From VXYK01 sp965214565 (GTDB taxonomy: Bacteria; Actinomycetota; Acidimicrobiia; Acidimicrobiales; Aldehydirespiratoraceae): a stretch of DNA of 64,000 nt. Where the stretch lies: positions 1,054,001-1,118,000 of the forward strand of contig OZ243951.1 in assembly GCA_965214565.1 (NCBI GenBank), in the 5' to 3' direction. Position 1 is the stretch's first letter. Every line of letters begins with the position of its first letter. Both the position numbers and the translations under genes were made by a program. The notes below the pieces were generated by a model that worked only from the letters and a program-made list of their open reading frames with translations, ran no database searches and was not told the origin of the DNA. Shown here piece after piece: positions 45,934 to 54,947 of this stretch.

Positions 45934-46869
45934 TCACCCGTCGCGACTGAATGGAACTGTGAGCGCTGCGGGTTGATCAGCGGCCCGGCGTGCAATGATC
46001 GCTAGCGCGATCACCGTAAGGACAGCGGGTGCCATGGTGGTGAGACTCGCTGTTGCCCCCGTGACAATACCCAGTGTTTTCCACTGTGTCACGGTCGCGG
46101 TGATCAACCCGTAGAGCAGGGACCCGGCCAGCACCCCGACCGGACGCCAAGCCCCGAAGTAGACGAGCGCCACGGCAATGAAGCCGATCCCGTTGGTGAG
46201 GTTGTTCTGGAACGTGCCGAGTTCGATGGTCAGCGCAGCTCCCGCCAGCCCGGCCAGTGCGTTCCCGATCAGCATGGCGACAGCCCTGGTCCGGTAGACG
46301 CTGACACCGAGAGAATCGGCCGCTTCGGGACTCTCGCCGACTGCACGTATGTTGAGCCCCAACGTTGTGCGGTTGACCATGAGCGTCAACGTGGGAACCA
46401 ACACGACCGCCAGATAGACGAGCAGGCTGTGATTGAAGAACATGTCGCCGATGTGAGGGATGTCACCCAGAAGCGGAATCTTGATGTCGTCGAAGGACGG
46501 GATGCCCCGCGGCGTGCCGACCTGCTTGAGGAACAGCAGCTCGCTCATTCCCAAGCCGAACAGGTAGATGCCGATGCCGCTGATCCCCTGCTCGGCCTTG
46601 AACACCAGAGTCACCGTCGCGTATACGACTCCCATTATCAGACCTACCCCGAGGCCGACGGCCACGCCCAGTAGACGCGAGTCGGTCTCCAAGACTGTCC
46701 AGTAGGCGAAGAAGGCTCCCAACAGCATCACGCCGTCGACGCCGAGGTTCAACACGCCGCTGCGTTGCCCCACGGTCTCGCCGAGCGCGGCGAGAAGATA
46801 GGGCGTCGCCAGACGCATCGCCGAAGCGAACGTCGCCACCAGCACCGACAGTGTGAAGAACTCACTCAT
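45934..46869 (-). CDS. Nucleoside/purine ABC transporter permease (YufQ-type), copy 1
   Basis: 311 residues, about eight to nine membrane segments. RLATPYLLAALGETVGQRSGVLNLGVDGVMLLG is the diagnostic block of BMP-linked permeases, and TLGLNIRAVGESPEAADSLGVSV the conserved cytoplasmic loop. ATG 46869 gives the expected N-terminus MSEFFTLSV; longer in-frame starts run through the repeat tail of the preceding gene. It overlaps the upstream permease gene by 8 bp. Confidence 0.93.
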   Translation of the reverse strand: MSEFFTLSVLVATFASAMRLATPYLLAALGETVGQRSGVLNLGVDGVMLLGAFFAYWTVLETDSRLLGVAVGLGVGLIMGVVYATVTLVFKAEQGISGIGIYLFGLGMSELLFLKQVGTPRGIPSFDDIKIPLLGDIPHIGDMFFNHSLLVYLAVVLVPTLTLMVNRTTLGLNIRAVGESPEAADSLGVSVYRTRAVAMLIGNALAGLAGAALTIELGTFQNNLTNGIGFIAVALVYFGAWRPVGVLAGSLLYGLITATVTQWKTLGIVTGATASLTTMAPAVLTVIALAIIARRAADQPAALTVPFSRDG

Positions 46870-48106
46870 CGGGCCGCCGCTCTGTTGGCGCTGCGGACGG
46901 AGCCGCAGAACCCGCATCACCGTCAGGGACAGGAGGATCGGGGTCAGACGGAGCCGCAGAACCGGCATCACCGTCAGGGACAGGGTACGAATTGGTGGCC
47001 AGCGCCGTGGTGGTGTGGTGGGTTCGCATGCGGGAGATCTCCAGCGCCTGGCGGAGACGGTCCCGCACGCTAGTGCTGCTGACCACAAACACCACGATCA
47101 ACCCGTTGAGACCGATAACTAGAGACGAGTCGATCTGGATGGCGCGTTGCATGGCATTCGCGCCAACAAGCAGACCTCCGAACAGGAACGACGACGGGAT
47201 CGTCCACAGCGGGTGAAGACCGCCGAACAGCGCCGCGACGATCCCGTTGAAGCCCGACGATCCCGTGAAACCCAGTGACGATCCATCGGTGATCAAGCGA
47301 TGCGACTGGCTCCCGAACACGAGCACCGCACCCGCCAGACCACACATCGCCCCCGAATATGTGAGCGCCAACATGGTCATGCGTTTGAAGGGCATGCCCG
47401 CATAGTTCGCCGCCGCGGAGTTGTGCCCCACCGCACGAGTCTTAAACCCTGTCGTGGTGCGCCACAGAAACACCCACGCCACCACCGAGGCCCCCAGGGC
47501 GATCACAACGCCGAGATGAAGACGAGTGCCCTCGATGAGTATCGGCAGATCAGCATTCTCCGACAAGCGCTCAGTCTGCGGGATGCGCGTCCCCCGCTCA
47601 ATCTCGAGCGGGTCGATCAAGGGGTCGCGCAAGAGGTAGTTCATCACCTGGATGGCGACGATGTTCAACATGATGGTGGAGAGGATCTCGTTGACGCCTA
47701 GATAGGCCTTCAGCGCGCCGGGGATCGCCCCCCAGATCCCGCCGCCGATGATTCCCGCCAACATGACAACCGGAATCAGAACAACCGCCGGCAGGTCGGG
47801 TACAGCCAGAGCAGTGATCGTTGAAAGCAGTGCACCGGCAACTATCTGACCCTCACCGCCGATGTTGATGACACTGGCTCGAAAGGCGATACAGATCCCG
47901 GTACCGACCAACAGCAACGGCATGGCCCGAACGGCCGTATCAGCCAGAGCGTCGCCGCTCCCGAACGCGCCCTTGACGAGTTCCCCGTACCCGACGAGCG
48001 GATTGGCCCCCAACACCACGATCACGACCGCGCCGATAGCGAGCGCAGCCAACGCAGCCGCCAGTGGGATGAGGCTCCCGCTGAACCGGTGGAGAAGGTT
48101 CATCAT
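46862..48106 (-). CDS. Nucleoside/purine ABC transporter permease (YufP-type), copy 1, with repeat tail
   Basis: 414 residues. Core features: AMPLLLVGTGICIAFRASVINIGGEGQIVAGA, LKAYLGVNEILSTIMLNIVA and FKTRAVGHNSAAANYAGMPFKRM, all typical of the larger BMP permease. The last ~45 residues form a hydrophilic tail with VPDGDAGSAAPS twice, 17 residues apart, coded by a 51-bp-period direct repeat. The tail's last codons overlap the start of the next permease gene. Confidence 0.93.
   Translation of the reverse strand: MMNLLHRFSGSLIPLAAALAALAIGAVVIVVLGANPLVGYGELVKGAFGSGDALADTAVRAMPLLLVGTGICIAFRASVINIGGEGQIVAGALLSTITALAVPDLPAVVLIPVVMLAGIIGGGIWGAIPGALKAYLGVNEILSTIMLNIVAIQVMNYLLRDPLIDPLEIERGTRIPQTERLSENADLPILIEGTRLHLGVVIALGASVVAWVFLWRTTTGFKTRAVGHNSAAANYAGMPFKRMTMLALTYSGAMCGLAGAVLVFGSQSHRLITDGSSLGFTGSSGFNGIVAALFGGLHPLWTIPSSFLFGGLLVGANAMQRAIQIDSSLVIGLNGLIVVFVVSSTSVRDRLRQALEISRMRTHHTTTALATNSYPVPDGDAGSAAPSDPDPPVPDGDAGSAAPSAAPTERRPDE
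46896..46984. repeat. 51-bp-period direct repeat in permease tail
   Basis: Copies beginning GACGGAGCCGCAGAACC at 46896 and 46947, about 38 bp each with one mismatch, separated by 13 bp. They encode VPDGDAGSAAPS twice on the minus strand. Confidence 0.8.
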
Positions 48107-48158
48107 CTAACGACGACCATTCGGGGCGGACGAAGACTGGGCGGACACAAACATCAGA

Positions 48159-50429
48159 TCATAAACCGTTCGCGGCGTTGCTGCCGGAAGTCAGACCCTC
48201 CAGGACGCGGTCGGGCGTAAGCGGGAAAGAATCAAACCACACACCGGTGGCATCGTACAGTGCTGAGGCAATCGCAGGACTGTAGGGGAGAAAGGGCATC
48301 TCGGCCATGCCGCGCAGACCGAACGGTCCCCGCGGATCGGGTATCTCGAGCAACACAGGCCGAACCCGCTCGGGGATGTCTGAAATCCCGGGAATCAGGT
48401 AGCCGCTGAAGCGGGGGTTGAGTATCCGTCCGTCCACCACGTGCAGATTCTCCGACAATGCGTAGCCGTGAGCCTGGACTATCGCGCCCTCGACCTGCCC
48501 CACAACAAGGGCACGGTTCACAACCCGGCCCACATCGATCGCGCACACGACGTCGTGAACCACTATGTGCCCGGTCTCAACGTCGACCGACAGGTCCACC
48601 GCCTCGGCCACATAGCCGTACGCGAAGTTGGGCGTGGTGGGTGCCAGACCCTGCGGATCGAGCGGCTCGGTGGGAGGGGGAACGTAACGAAACTCCCCGA
48701 TCGCGGGCCGGTCTCCGTTGAGCCAAGATTTCGCTGCCTCCTCCGCGGCGCCCAGGATGGCGTTGCCGGTCATCCAGGTGAGCCGGGAAGCCGAAGCCGA
48801 ACCCGAGTCCCCACTGGTAGCGGTGTCTGAGAAGCTCGCCTCGATCGCATCGATCCGCACGCCAGTCGCCTCCGCGGCCATCTGCAGGAACGCGGTGTGG
48901 GCTCCCTGGCCCACGTCGGCACCCGCTAGGAACAGTTCCGCGGACGCGGGCGAATCATCGGGGGATTCGTCGTTCGGACGCAGGACGATCGCAGCCTCGC
49001 TTCGTTCAGGAAACCCGAACGAGAAGCCGATGTTCTTGAATGCGCAGGCGAAGCCGCGGCCGCGTCTGCGGGCCCTCGTCGAAGGCGCAAGCGACGCGAA
49101 CACCGAAGCGGCACCAGGTTCCGGCAGCGGCTCCGACCAGCAGGCCTGGAGCGCGCACGCCTCGACGACCTCTCCGAGGCTCACCCCGGCGGGCATCTCC
49201 GTGCCGGTGATTCCCACCGACCCCTCGGTCAGGACGTTTCGACGACGGATCTCGACCGGATCGAGACCGGTGAGCACAGCCAGCTTGTTCATCTGCATCT
49301 CTGCCACGAACGCGCCCTGCGGTCCGCCGAAACCCCGAAATGCTCCGCCGGGAGGCGCGTTCGTGTAGACCGCCCGAGAATCGACGCGGGCGTTCGGGAT
49401 CAGATACGCCCCCGACACGGTCAGATGCAGGTTCCCGAGCACCTTGTTGGAGGTGTAGTTGTAGGCACCGGCATCGAGCAGTCCGTCCGCTTCCACTCCC
49501 AGGACTCGGCCGTCGGCATCGGCGGCCCAGCGGGTGTGGACCCGGCCCCGATGGCGCTTGTGATGCCCGACGATCGACTCCTCCCTGCTCCACTCGCAGC
49601 GAACGGGCCGAGCAACCCCGGCCTCCCCAAGCCGCAACGCAGCCAACGCCATCACCACCTGCAGGCTCATGTCCTCCTTCCCGCCGAACGCCCCACCGAT
49701 CGCCCTGTAGACGATGCGCACCTGCTCGGCAGGCAGATCAAGCGCGTGGGCCACCTGTTGGAGATCCTCGTGGGTCCACTGGCCGGCGGTCTCGACAGTG
49801 ACCCTGCCCTCGCCGTCGATGTAGGACACGGCAGCCTCGGTCTGGAGGTAGGCATGTTCCTGGTAGGGGAACGTATAGGTGCCTTCGACAACATGAGCGG
49901 CCTCAGCGAAAGCTGCCGCCACGTTACCCTTGCGGATCTTCAGGTGCGTGTAGACATTGGAACTACCGCCGTCCTCGGGATGCACCAGCGCCGCGTCCGG
50001 TAGCAGTGCGGTGTCCAGATCGGGAACCACATCGAGGGGCTCCCACTCAGCGACGATCAACTGCGCGGCAGCCAGAGCGATCTCGGCAGTTTCAGCCACA
50101 ACCACCGCCAGATGGTCTGCTTCCCAGCGGGAGACGTCGGCCGCCACCGCGGCTCGGCCCGTGCTCTGCGGCCCCACCAGGACCGGTTGATCGAACTTGG
50201 TCAACCCGTATTCGTTCACCGGCACGTCAGCCGCCGTCAAGACCAGATGCACGCCTTTGAGCGCAGTGGCAGCGCTGGTGTCGAGCGACGTGATGCGCGC
50301 ATGGACCTCGTCAGTGAACACCACCTTGGCGTGCAACATCTCAGCATCAGAAATGTCACCCGCGTACAGCGCCCCTCCGGTGACCTTCCCGTGAGCGTCG
50401 GGCTTTGCGACCGCTTCTCCGAGACTCAC
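48159..50429 (-). CDS. Xanthine dehydrogenase-type molybdopterin-binding subunit
   Basis: 756 residues, large subunit of a conventional molybdenum hydroxylase. GGAFGGKEDMSLQ and GGAFRGFGGPQGAF are Moco-binding loops, ADVGQGAHTAFLQMAAEATG another, and RGMAEMPFLPYSPAI holds the position of the catalytic Glu. It starts 4 bp inside the stop of the FAD/Fe-S gene. Together they form a heterodimer probably oxidising hypoxanthine, xanthine or a related purine, with NAD or another acceptor. Confidence 0.92.
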   Translation of the reverse strand: MSLGEAVAKPDAHGKVTGGALYAGDISDAEMLHAKVVFTDEVHARITSLDTSAATALKGVHLVLTAADVPVNEYGLTKFDQPVLVGPQSTGRAAVAADVSRWEADHLAVVVAETAEIALAAAQLIVAEWEPLDVVPDLDTALLPDAALVHPEDGGSSNVYTHLKIRKGNVAAAFAEAAHVVEGTYTFPYQEHAYLQTEAAVSYIDGEGRVTVETAGQWTHEDLQQVAHALDLPAEQVRIVYRAIGGAFGGKEDMSLQVVMALAALRLGEAGVARPVRCEWSREESIVGHHKRHRGRVHTRWAADADGRVLGVEADGLLDAGAYNYTSNKVLGNLHLTVSGAYLIPNARVDSRAVYTNAPPGGAFRGFGGPQGAFVAEMQMNKLAVLTGLDPVEIRRRNVLTEGSVGITGTEMPAGVSLGEVVEACALQACWSEPLPEPGAASVFASLAPSTRARRRGRGFACAFKNIGFSFGFPERSEAAIVLRPNDESPDDSPASAELFLAGADVGQGAHTAFLQMAAEATGVRIDAIEASFSDTATSGDSGSASASRLTWMTGNAILGAAEEAAKSWLNGDRPAIGEFRYVPPPTEPLDPQGLAPTTPNFAYGYVAEAVDLSVDVETGHIVVHDVVCAIDVGRVVNRALVVGQVEGAIVQAHGYALSENLHVVDGRILNPRFSGYLIPGISDIPERVRPVLLEIPDPRGPFGLRGMAEMPFLPYSPAIASALYDATGVWFDSFPLTPDRVLEGLTSGSNAANGL

Positions 50430-51904
50430 GAGCCAGCTCCGACCGGGTCCGCGCCGTAAAGGCCAAGGTCAGGCGGGTCGAACGCGGCCTCGATCGAGTA
50501 GTAGCCGGTGCAGCGGCAGAGGTTGCCGGAGAGACCGTGCTTGACCGCCTGCTCGTCGGCGTCGGGAAGGTCGGCCTGCAATGCTGCCCCCGCCATCAAG
50601 AAACCGGGGATGCAGTAGCCGCACTGCACTGCCGCACAGTCGATGAAGCTCTGTTGAAGCGGGTGGAGCTTGTCCGCAAGGGCGAGTCCCTCGATCGTCG
50701 TGACCTTCGCTCGGTGCGCTCTGGGCGCCGGAACCAGACAACTCAGCACGGCCGTGCCGTCGAGGTGGAGCGTGCAGGCACCGCACTCCCCTTCGGCGCA
50801 CCCCTCCTTGGTGCCGGTCAGACCGCTTTGGGCACGGATCCAGTCGAGCAGCGACACCCCCGTCCAGGGGGCCTCGACGGTGGCGTCGTTGATGGTTGTG
50901 GAGATCATGTCACCCGGACCGAACTCAGCAGCGACGGCATTCACAAAAACGGCATCCGCAGCAACGCAAGGGCCTCCCAGCGTGGGCACCGACTCCGGCC
51001 ATGCGGCTCGGTGATCACTCGCAGCGATCGCCTCGAGACATCGGCGCACCATCACCGCCACAAGGCGACTTCGGTAGTCGGCAGGGGCTCGCAGGTCGTC
51101 GATCGGCGCTACACTGGAACCGGCGAGCATGCCTGCTGCTTCAATGCTGTCTTCATCCAGGAATCCACCGATCAGCAGCCCTTCGGCCTCGGTTGCGCGC
51201 ACGATGACCGGGGCCACACTGCCCAGAGCGATCACGATGTCAGAAACCGTCCCGTGATCGTCGAAGTCGCAGCGGATCGCCAGATGCACAACCGAGATCG
51301 CCTGAGCACCCCGCAGTCCCAGCTTCAAGAACATCGAACGGCTGTCGCCGCTACGGATCGGAAACGAAAGATCGGTAACGAGCTCATTCGGTTCGAGGAT
51401 CGTGTTCCGCACCCCCACGAAGAAGTCGGCCAGATCCACCGTGCGGCTCTGCTGTGTTGACGCGGCTGTCGCCGATGTGAGCGTTATGTCCGCCTCAAGG
51501 GCCCTCAATGCACTGATCGTGTCGTTCGCGGGGCTCGCCGTCACCACGTTCCCGGCCACCGTCGCACGGTTTCGCAGAGCAGGAGCCCCCACTTCCAAGC
51601 AGGCCTGCGCCAACGCCAAGCCGTGCTCGCGCACGACCGGGCTTTCAATGCACTGGTTGTGCGTGACCAGCGGTCCCAGATGCACCCGGTCGTCAACCAC
51701 CGAAATCTCGTCCAACCCGGCGATACGGGTGATGTCGATCAACTGCTCGACGTCTCCACTGATCCGTCGATCCATTTCGATCATGAGATCGGTGCCTCCC
51801 GCGACCACCCGAGCGCCGTCGGTGAGCATCGCCAGAGCTTCGCTCACCGTTGAGGGCGCGGTGTAGGTGCCTGGTCGGACTGGCGGGAGTTGGACATCAT
51901 GCAC
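50426..51904 (-). CDS. Xanthine dehydrogenase-type FAD + 2Fe-2S fusion subunit (FAD domain first)
   Basis: 492 residues. Residues ~1-290 are the FAD-binding domain (RVVAGGTDLMIEMDR; LRNRATVAGNVVTASPANDT) with its CO-dehydrogenase-type C-terminal part. Residues ~330-480 are the two 2Fe-2S domains (EGCAEGECGACTLHLDG; AVQCGYCIPGFLMAG; GNLCRCTGYYSI). In classical XdhA the Fe-S domains come first; here the order is reversed. First gene of the long leftward operon; the 223-bp gap to the divergent lipoprotein gene should hold promoters for both. Confidence 0.92.
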   Translation of the reverse strand: MHDVQLPPVRPGTYTAPSTVSEALAMLTDGARVVAGGTDLMIEMDRRISGDVEQLIDITRIAGLDEISVVDDRVHLGPLVTHNQCIESPVVREHGLALAQACLEVGAPALRNRATVAGNVVTASPANDTISALRALEADITLTSATAASTQQSRTVDLADFFVGVRNTILEPNELVTDLSFPIRSGDSRSMFLKLGLRGAQAISVVHLAIRCDFDDHGTVSDIVIALGSVAPVIVRATEAEGLLIGGFLDEDSIEAAGMLAGSSVAPIDDLRAPADYRSRLVAVMVRRCLEAIAASDHRAAWPESVPTLGGPCVAADAVFVNAVAAEFGPGDMISTTINDATVEAPWTGVSLLDWIRAQSGLTGTKEGCAEGECGACTLHLDGTAVLSCLVPAPRAHRAKVTTIEGLALADKLHPLQQSFIDCAAVQCGYCIPGFLMAGAALQADLPDADEQAVKHGLSGNLCRCTGYYSIEAAFDPPDLGLYGADPVGAGS

Positions 51905-52127
51905 GCTGGACGAAACCTCCGAGGTGCCGGATCGTCAGATTAGGTTACGACAGCGGTTGTTCGCTCATGCAACGCGCTCATGACAACGCGCGCCGAGAGC
52001 GCTAATGTCGTGACGCTGAAGAGAGTCGTCGAGATTCTCCGCGCGACGCACCGAGTTTACGGTGTCAGGAAGAACCCTGTTCGAGAGGGTCCAACGGACC
52101 TTCACGGATCAAACCCTTGGAGGGAAC

Positions 52128-53381
52128 GTGAAACCAACAAAAGGTACGAAGGCGCTGTGGCGTCTGCTGGCTCTGCTCATGGCTTTCGTCATGATCGCCG
52201 CGGCTTGCGGCGACGATGACGGCGACGACGACGCAGGAACAGACGACGGCGGCTCAGCCGTGAGCGACGACTCCGGTAACGACATGGACGACGACGGTGC
52301 CGCGCACGAAGAAGGCGACACCGACGAGGGCGACATGGGCGACGACGACGGCGACATGGGCGAGGGCGACATGGGCGACGACGACTTCTCTGCGGCGTTC
52401 CTCTATATCAGTCCCATCGGTGAAGCCGGTTGGACCTGGGCTCACGACCAAGGCCGTCTGTACGCCGAGGAGACCACCGGAATCCCGACTTTCTTCGTCG
52501 ACAGCATTGATGACACATCAGCGGCTGACACCGAAGCTGCGATACGCACGCTCGTCGCCGACGGGCACGATGTGATCATCGGTACCTCCTTCGGCTACAT
52601 GGACACCATGGAGGCAATGGCCGCGGAGTTCCCCGACGTCGTCTTTGAACACGTCTCGGGATACAAGGCCAACGACACCAACTTCGGGAACACGTTCGGC
52701 AAGATCTACCAGCCCCGATACCTCACGGGCATGATCGCCGGGGCTGCCACCGAGACCAACCAGATCGGCTATGTTGCAGCGTTCCCGATTCCTGAGGTTG
52801 CCCGCGGGATCAACGCCTTCACGCTCGGTGCCCAGCACGTCAACCCCGATGTTGAAGTCGTCGTCCAATGGACCAGCACCTGGTTCGACCCAGCGATCGA
52901 GGGCGATGCGGCCGACGCACTCCTCGAGGGTGGAGCAGACGTCATTGCCATGCACCAGGACACCACCTCAGCGGGACTCGCAGCTGAGGCAGCCGGAGCT
53001 CGCTGGGTGTCCTACAACTCCGACATGAGCGAGTTCGCACCAGACGCCTACCTCGCCTCGGCAATCTGGAACTGGGGCCCGCGGTACGCGGAGATCATCT
53101 CCTCTGCCGCCGACGGCAGCTACACGCCCGGGTTCTACTGGGGCGGGTACGACGACGGAATCGTTGACATCGGTTCCATCGCCGCCGATGTCGACGCTGA
53201 CATCGTCGCCCAGGTGGAGGAGATCCGCCAACAGATGATTGACGGCACCTTCGCTGTGTTCTCAGGTCCGCTGTTCGCCCAGGACGGCACACAACTGCTG
53301 GCTGAAGGCGAAGTGATGGATCCAGGAACACTGTTGGGCGAAGCGTTCTTCGTCCAGGGCGTTGTCGGCGACATCGGCTGA
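52128..53381 (+). CDS. BMP-family nucleoside/purine-binding lipoprotein, copy 2
   Basis: 417 residues. Signal peptide with lipobox MIAAAC, then a ~65-residue Asp/Gly/Glu/Met linker with repeating GDMGDDD units, then a BMP domain (FLYISPIGEAGWTWAHDQGRLYAEE; DVIIGTSFGYMDTMEAMAAEFPD; IYQPRYLTGMIAGAAT). GTG 52128 is preferred because GGAGGGA ends 3 bp earlier and it gives a regular signal peptide; ATG 52062 would prepend 22 unrelated residues. Head of a rightward operon. It is quite different in sequence from copy 1, so the two importers probably take different purines. Confidence 0.92.
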   Translation: MKPTKGTKALWRLLALLMAFVMIAAACGDDDGDDDAGTDDGGSAVSDDSGNDMDDDGAAHEEGDTDEGDMGDDDGDMGEGDMGDDDFSAAFLYISPIGEAGWTWAHDQGRLYAEETTGIPTFFVDSIDDTSAADTEAAIRTLVADGHDVIIGTSFGYMDTMEAMAAEFPDVVFEHVSGYKANDTNFGNTFGKIYQPRYLTGMIAGAATETNQIGYVAAFPIPEVARGINAFTLGAQHVNPDVEVVVQWTSTWFDPAIEGDAADALLEGGADVIAMHQDTTSAGLAAEAAGARWVSYNSDMSEFAPDAYLASAIWNWGPRYAEIISSAADGSYTPGFYWGGYDDGIVDIGSIAADVDADIVAQVEEIRQQMIDGTFAVFSGPLFAQDGTQLLAEGEVMDPGTLLGEAFFVQGVVGDIG

Positions 53382-53441
53382 GACCACAACCTCAACCAAT
53401 TAATCTCAACCAGTAGCTCCTTATCGACCATTAACACACCA

Positions 53442-54947
53442 GTGGACGCTGCCCCGCTTGCTGTAGAACTCACAGGAATCACCAAACGGTTCCCCGGCGT
53501 TGTCGCCAATGCCGGTACTGAACTCAGAGTCAAGCGGGGCAGCATTCACGCTGTCCTTGGCGAGAACGGCGCCGGCAAGTCGACGTTGATGAACGTCCTT
53601 GCCGGCGTCTATCGCCCTGAGGAGGGCGAAGTTCGTCTCTTCGGTGAACGCAAGGTGTTCGCCAATCCCGCCGATGCACTGGCGGCGGGGGTGGGGATGG
53701 TCCATCAGGAGTTCCGACTCGTGCCCACCTTCACGGTGGCCGAGAACGTGGTGTTGGGTGCCTCGGAACGCGTCTTGAACATGGGCGCCGTCGAACGTCG
53801 AGTCGCGGACCTCGCCGAGCAGTTCTCGCTGGACGTCGACCCGCAGCGTCACATCTGGCAGTTGTCGATGGGGGAACGTCAGCGGGTCGAGATCCTCAAG
53901 GCGCTGTGGCGTGACGCCGAGATTCTGATTCTCGATGAACCCACCGCGGTTCTGACGCCGAACGAGGCGGACGAACTCGGGCTGGTGATCCGACGGATGG
54001 CCAACGACGGTCGATCGGTGATCTTCATCAGCCACAAACTGCACGAAGTCAAGCAGTACTGCGACGAGGCCACAGTGCTGCGGGGCGGCAAGACTGTGGC
54101 GGCGTCTCTGGCGGTTGCCGACCTGACGCCTCAACAACTCGCCGAACTGATGGTCGGTGAGGCCACCGAGGCGGCGCTACGACCCGAGCCGAGAGAAGCG
54201 GGCGACCAACTGCTCGCCGTGCACAATCTGTGCGCACTCAACAATCGGAACCTCGAAGCGCTCAGCAACATCTCCCTGTCGGTTCATGCACGCGAGATCG
54301 TGGGAATTGCCGGCGTGGCAGGCAACGGTCAACGCGAACTCTCCGATGTCATCGCCGGACTCCGCGAATCCACATCGGGGACCGTGACGCTGTTCGGCCG
54401 CGACATCACCCGCGCTTCGCCGCGTCATCGGTTTCGTTCGGGGTTGTCCTATATCCCCGAGGACCGCGTCGGAGTGGGGCTCGCTCCCCAGCTCAGCGTC
54501 ACCGACAATGCGATCCTGCGTTCCTACCGGCAACACACCCGCGGTCCGCTGATCGCGGGTGATCGGGCAAAGGCCTTCTGCCGAGGCGTTGTCGAGTCCT
54601 TCAAGGTGCGCACCGGGTCGTTGGATCAGCGGATTGCAGGGCTCTCGGGTGGCAATCTTCAGAGACTGCTCGTGGGACGTGAGTTGACCGCCAAGCCGTC
54701 GGTGATCGTCGCGTCCCAGCCGACACGCGGGCTAGACGTGCAGGGGGTGAAGGCAATCCAGGAACTGATCATCGACGCCCGAAACGACGGTCTGGGGGTG
54801 TTGATGATCTCCGAGGACCTGGACGAACTCCTAGCGATCTCCGACCGGATCATCGTGATGCACGACGGTCGGATCGCCGCCGAATTCAGGGGAGCGGACG
54901 CGAACCGCAGCGCGATCGGCTTGGCCATGGCAGGTGAGTCAGCATGA
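53442..54947 (+). CDS. Nucleoside/purine ABC transporter ATP-binding protein, copy 2
   Basis: 501 residues with two ABC domains. Domain 1: Walker A LGENGAGKSTLMN, LSMGERQRVEILKALW, LILDEPTAVLTPNEAD. Domain 2: degenerate Walker A GVAGNGQREL, LSGGNLQRLLVGREL and IVASQPTRGLDVQG. Start is GTG 53442. Same architecture as the 43319 product but clearly diverged. Partner permeases follow with 4-bp overlaps. Confidence 0.94.
   Translation: MDAAPLAVELTGITKRFPGVVANAGTELRVKRGSIHAVLGENGAGKSTLMNVLAGVYRPEEGEVRLFGERKVFANPADALAAGVGMVHQEFRLVPTFTVAENVVLGASERVLNMGAVERRVADLAEQFSLDVDPQRHIWQLSMGERQRVEILKALWRDAEILILDEPTAVLTPNEADELGLVIRRMANDGRSVIFISHKLHEVKQYCDEATVLRGGKTVAASLAVADLTPQQLAELMVGEATEAALRPEPREAGDQLLAVHNLCALNNRNLEALSNISLSVHAREIVGIAGVAGNGQRELSDVIAGLRESTSGTVTLFGRDITRASPRHRFRSGLSYIPEDRVGVGLAPQLSVTDNAILRSYRQHTRGPLIAGDRAKAFCRGVVESFKVRTGSLDQRIAGLSGGNLQRLLVGRELTAKPSVIVASQPTRGLDVQGVKAIQELIIDARNDGLGVLMISEDLDELLAISDRIIVMHDGRIAAEFRGADANRSAIGLAMAGESA

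Noticed and set aside
46896..47088. N-terminal extension of the 45934 permease
   Set aside because: The stretch is the repeat tail of the preceding gene in another frame; MSEFFTLSV at 46869 is the normal N-terminus.
51905..52127. Small ORF starting at 51980 ahead of the BMP lipoprotein gene
   Set aside because: No RBS, runs out of frame into the lipoprotein gene, no recognisable domain; the region is better seen as a divergent promoter, though I could not pick firm hexamers.
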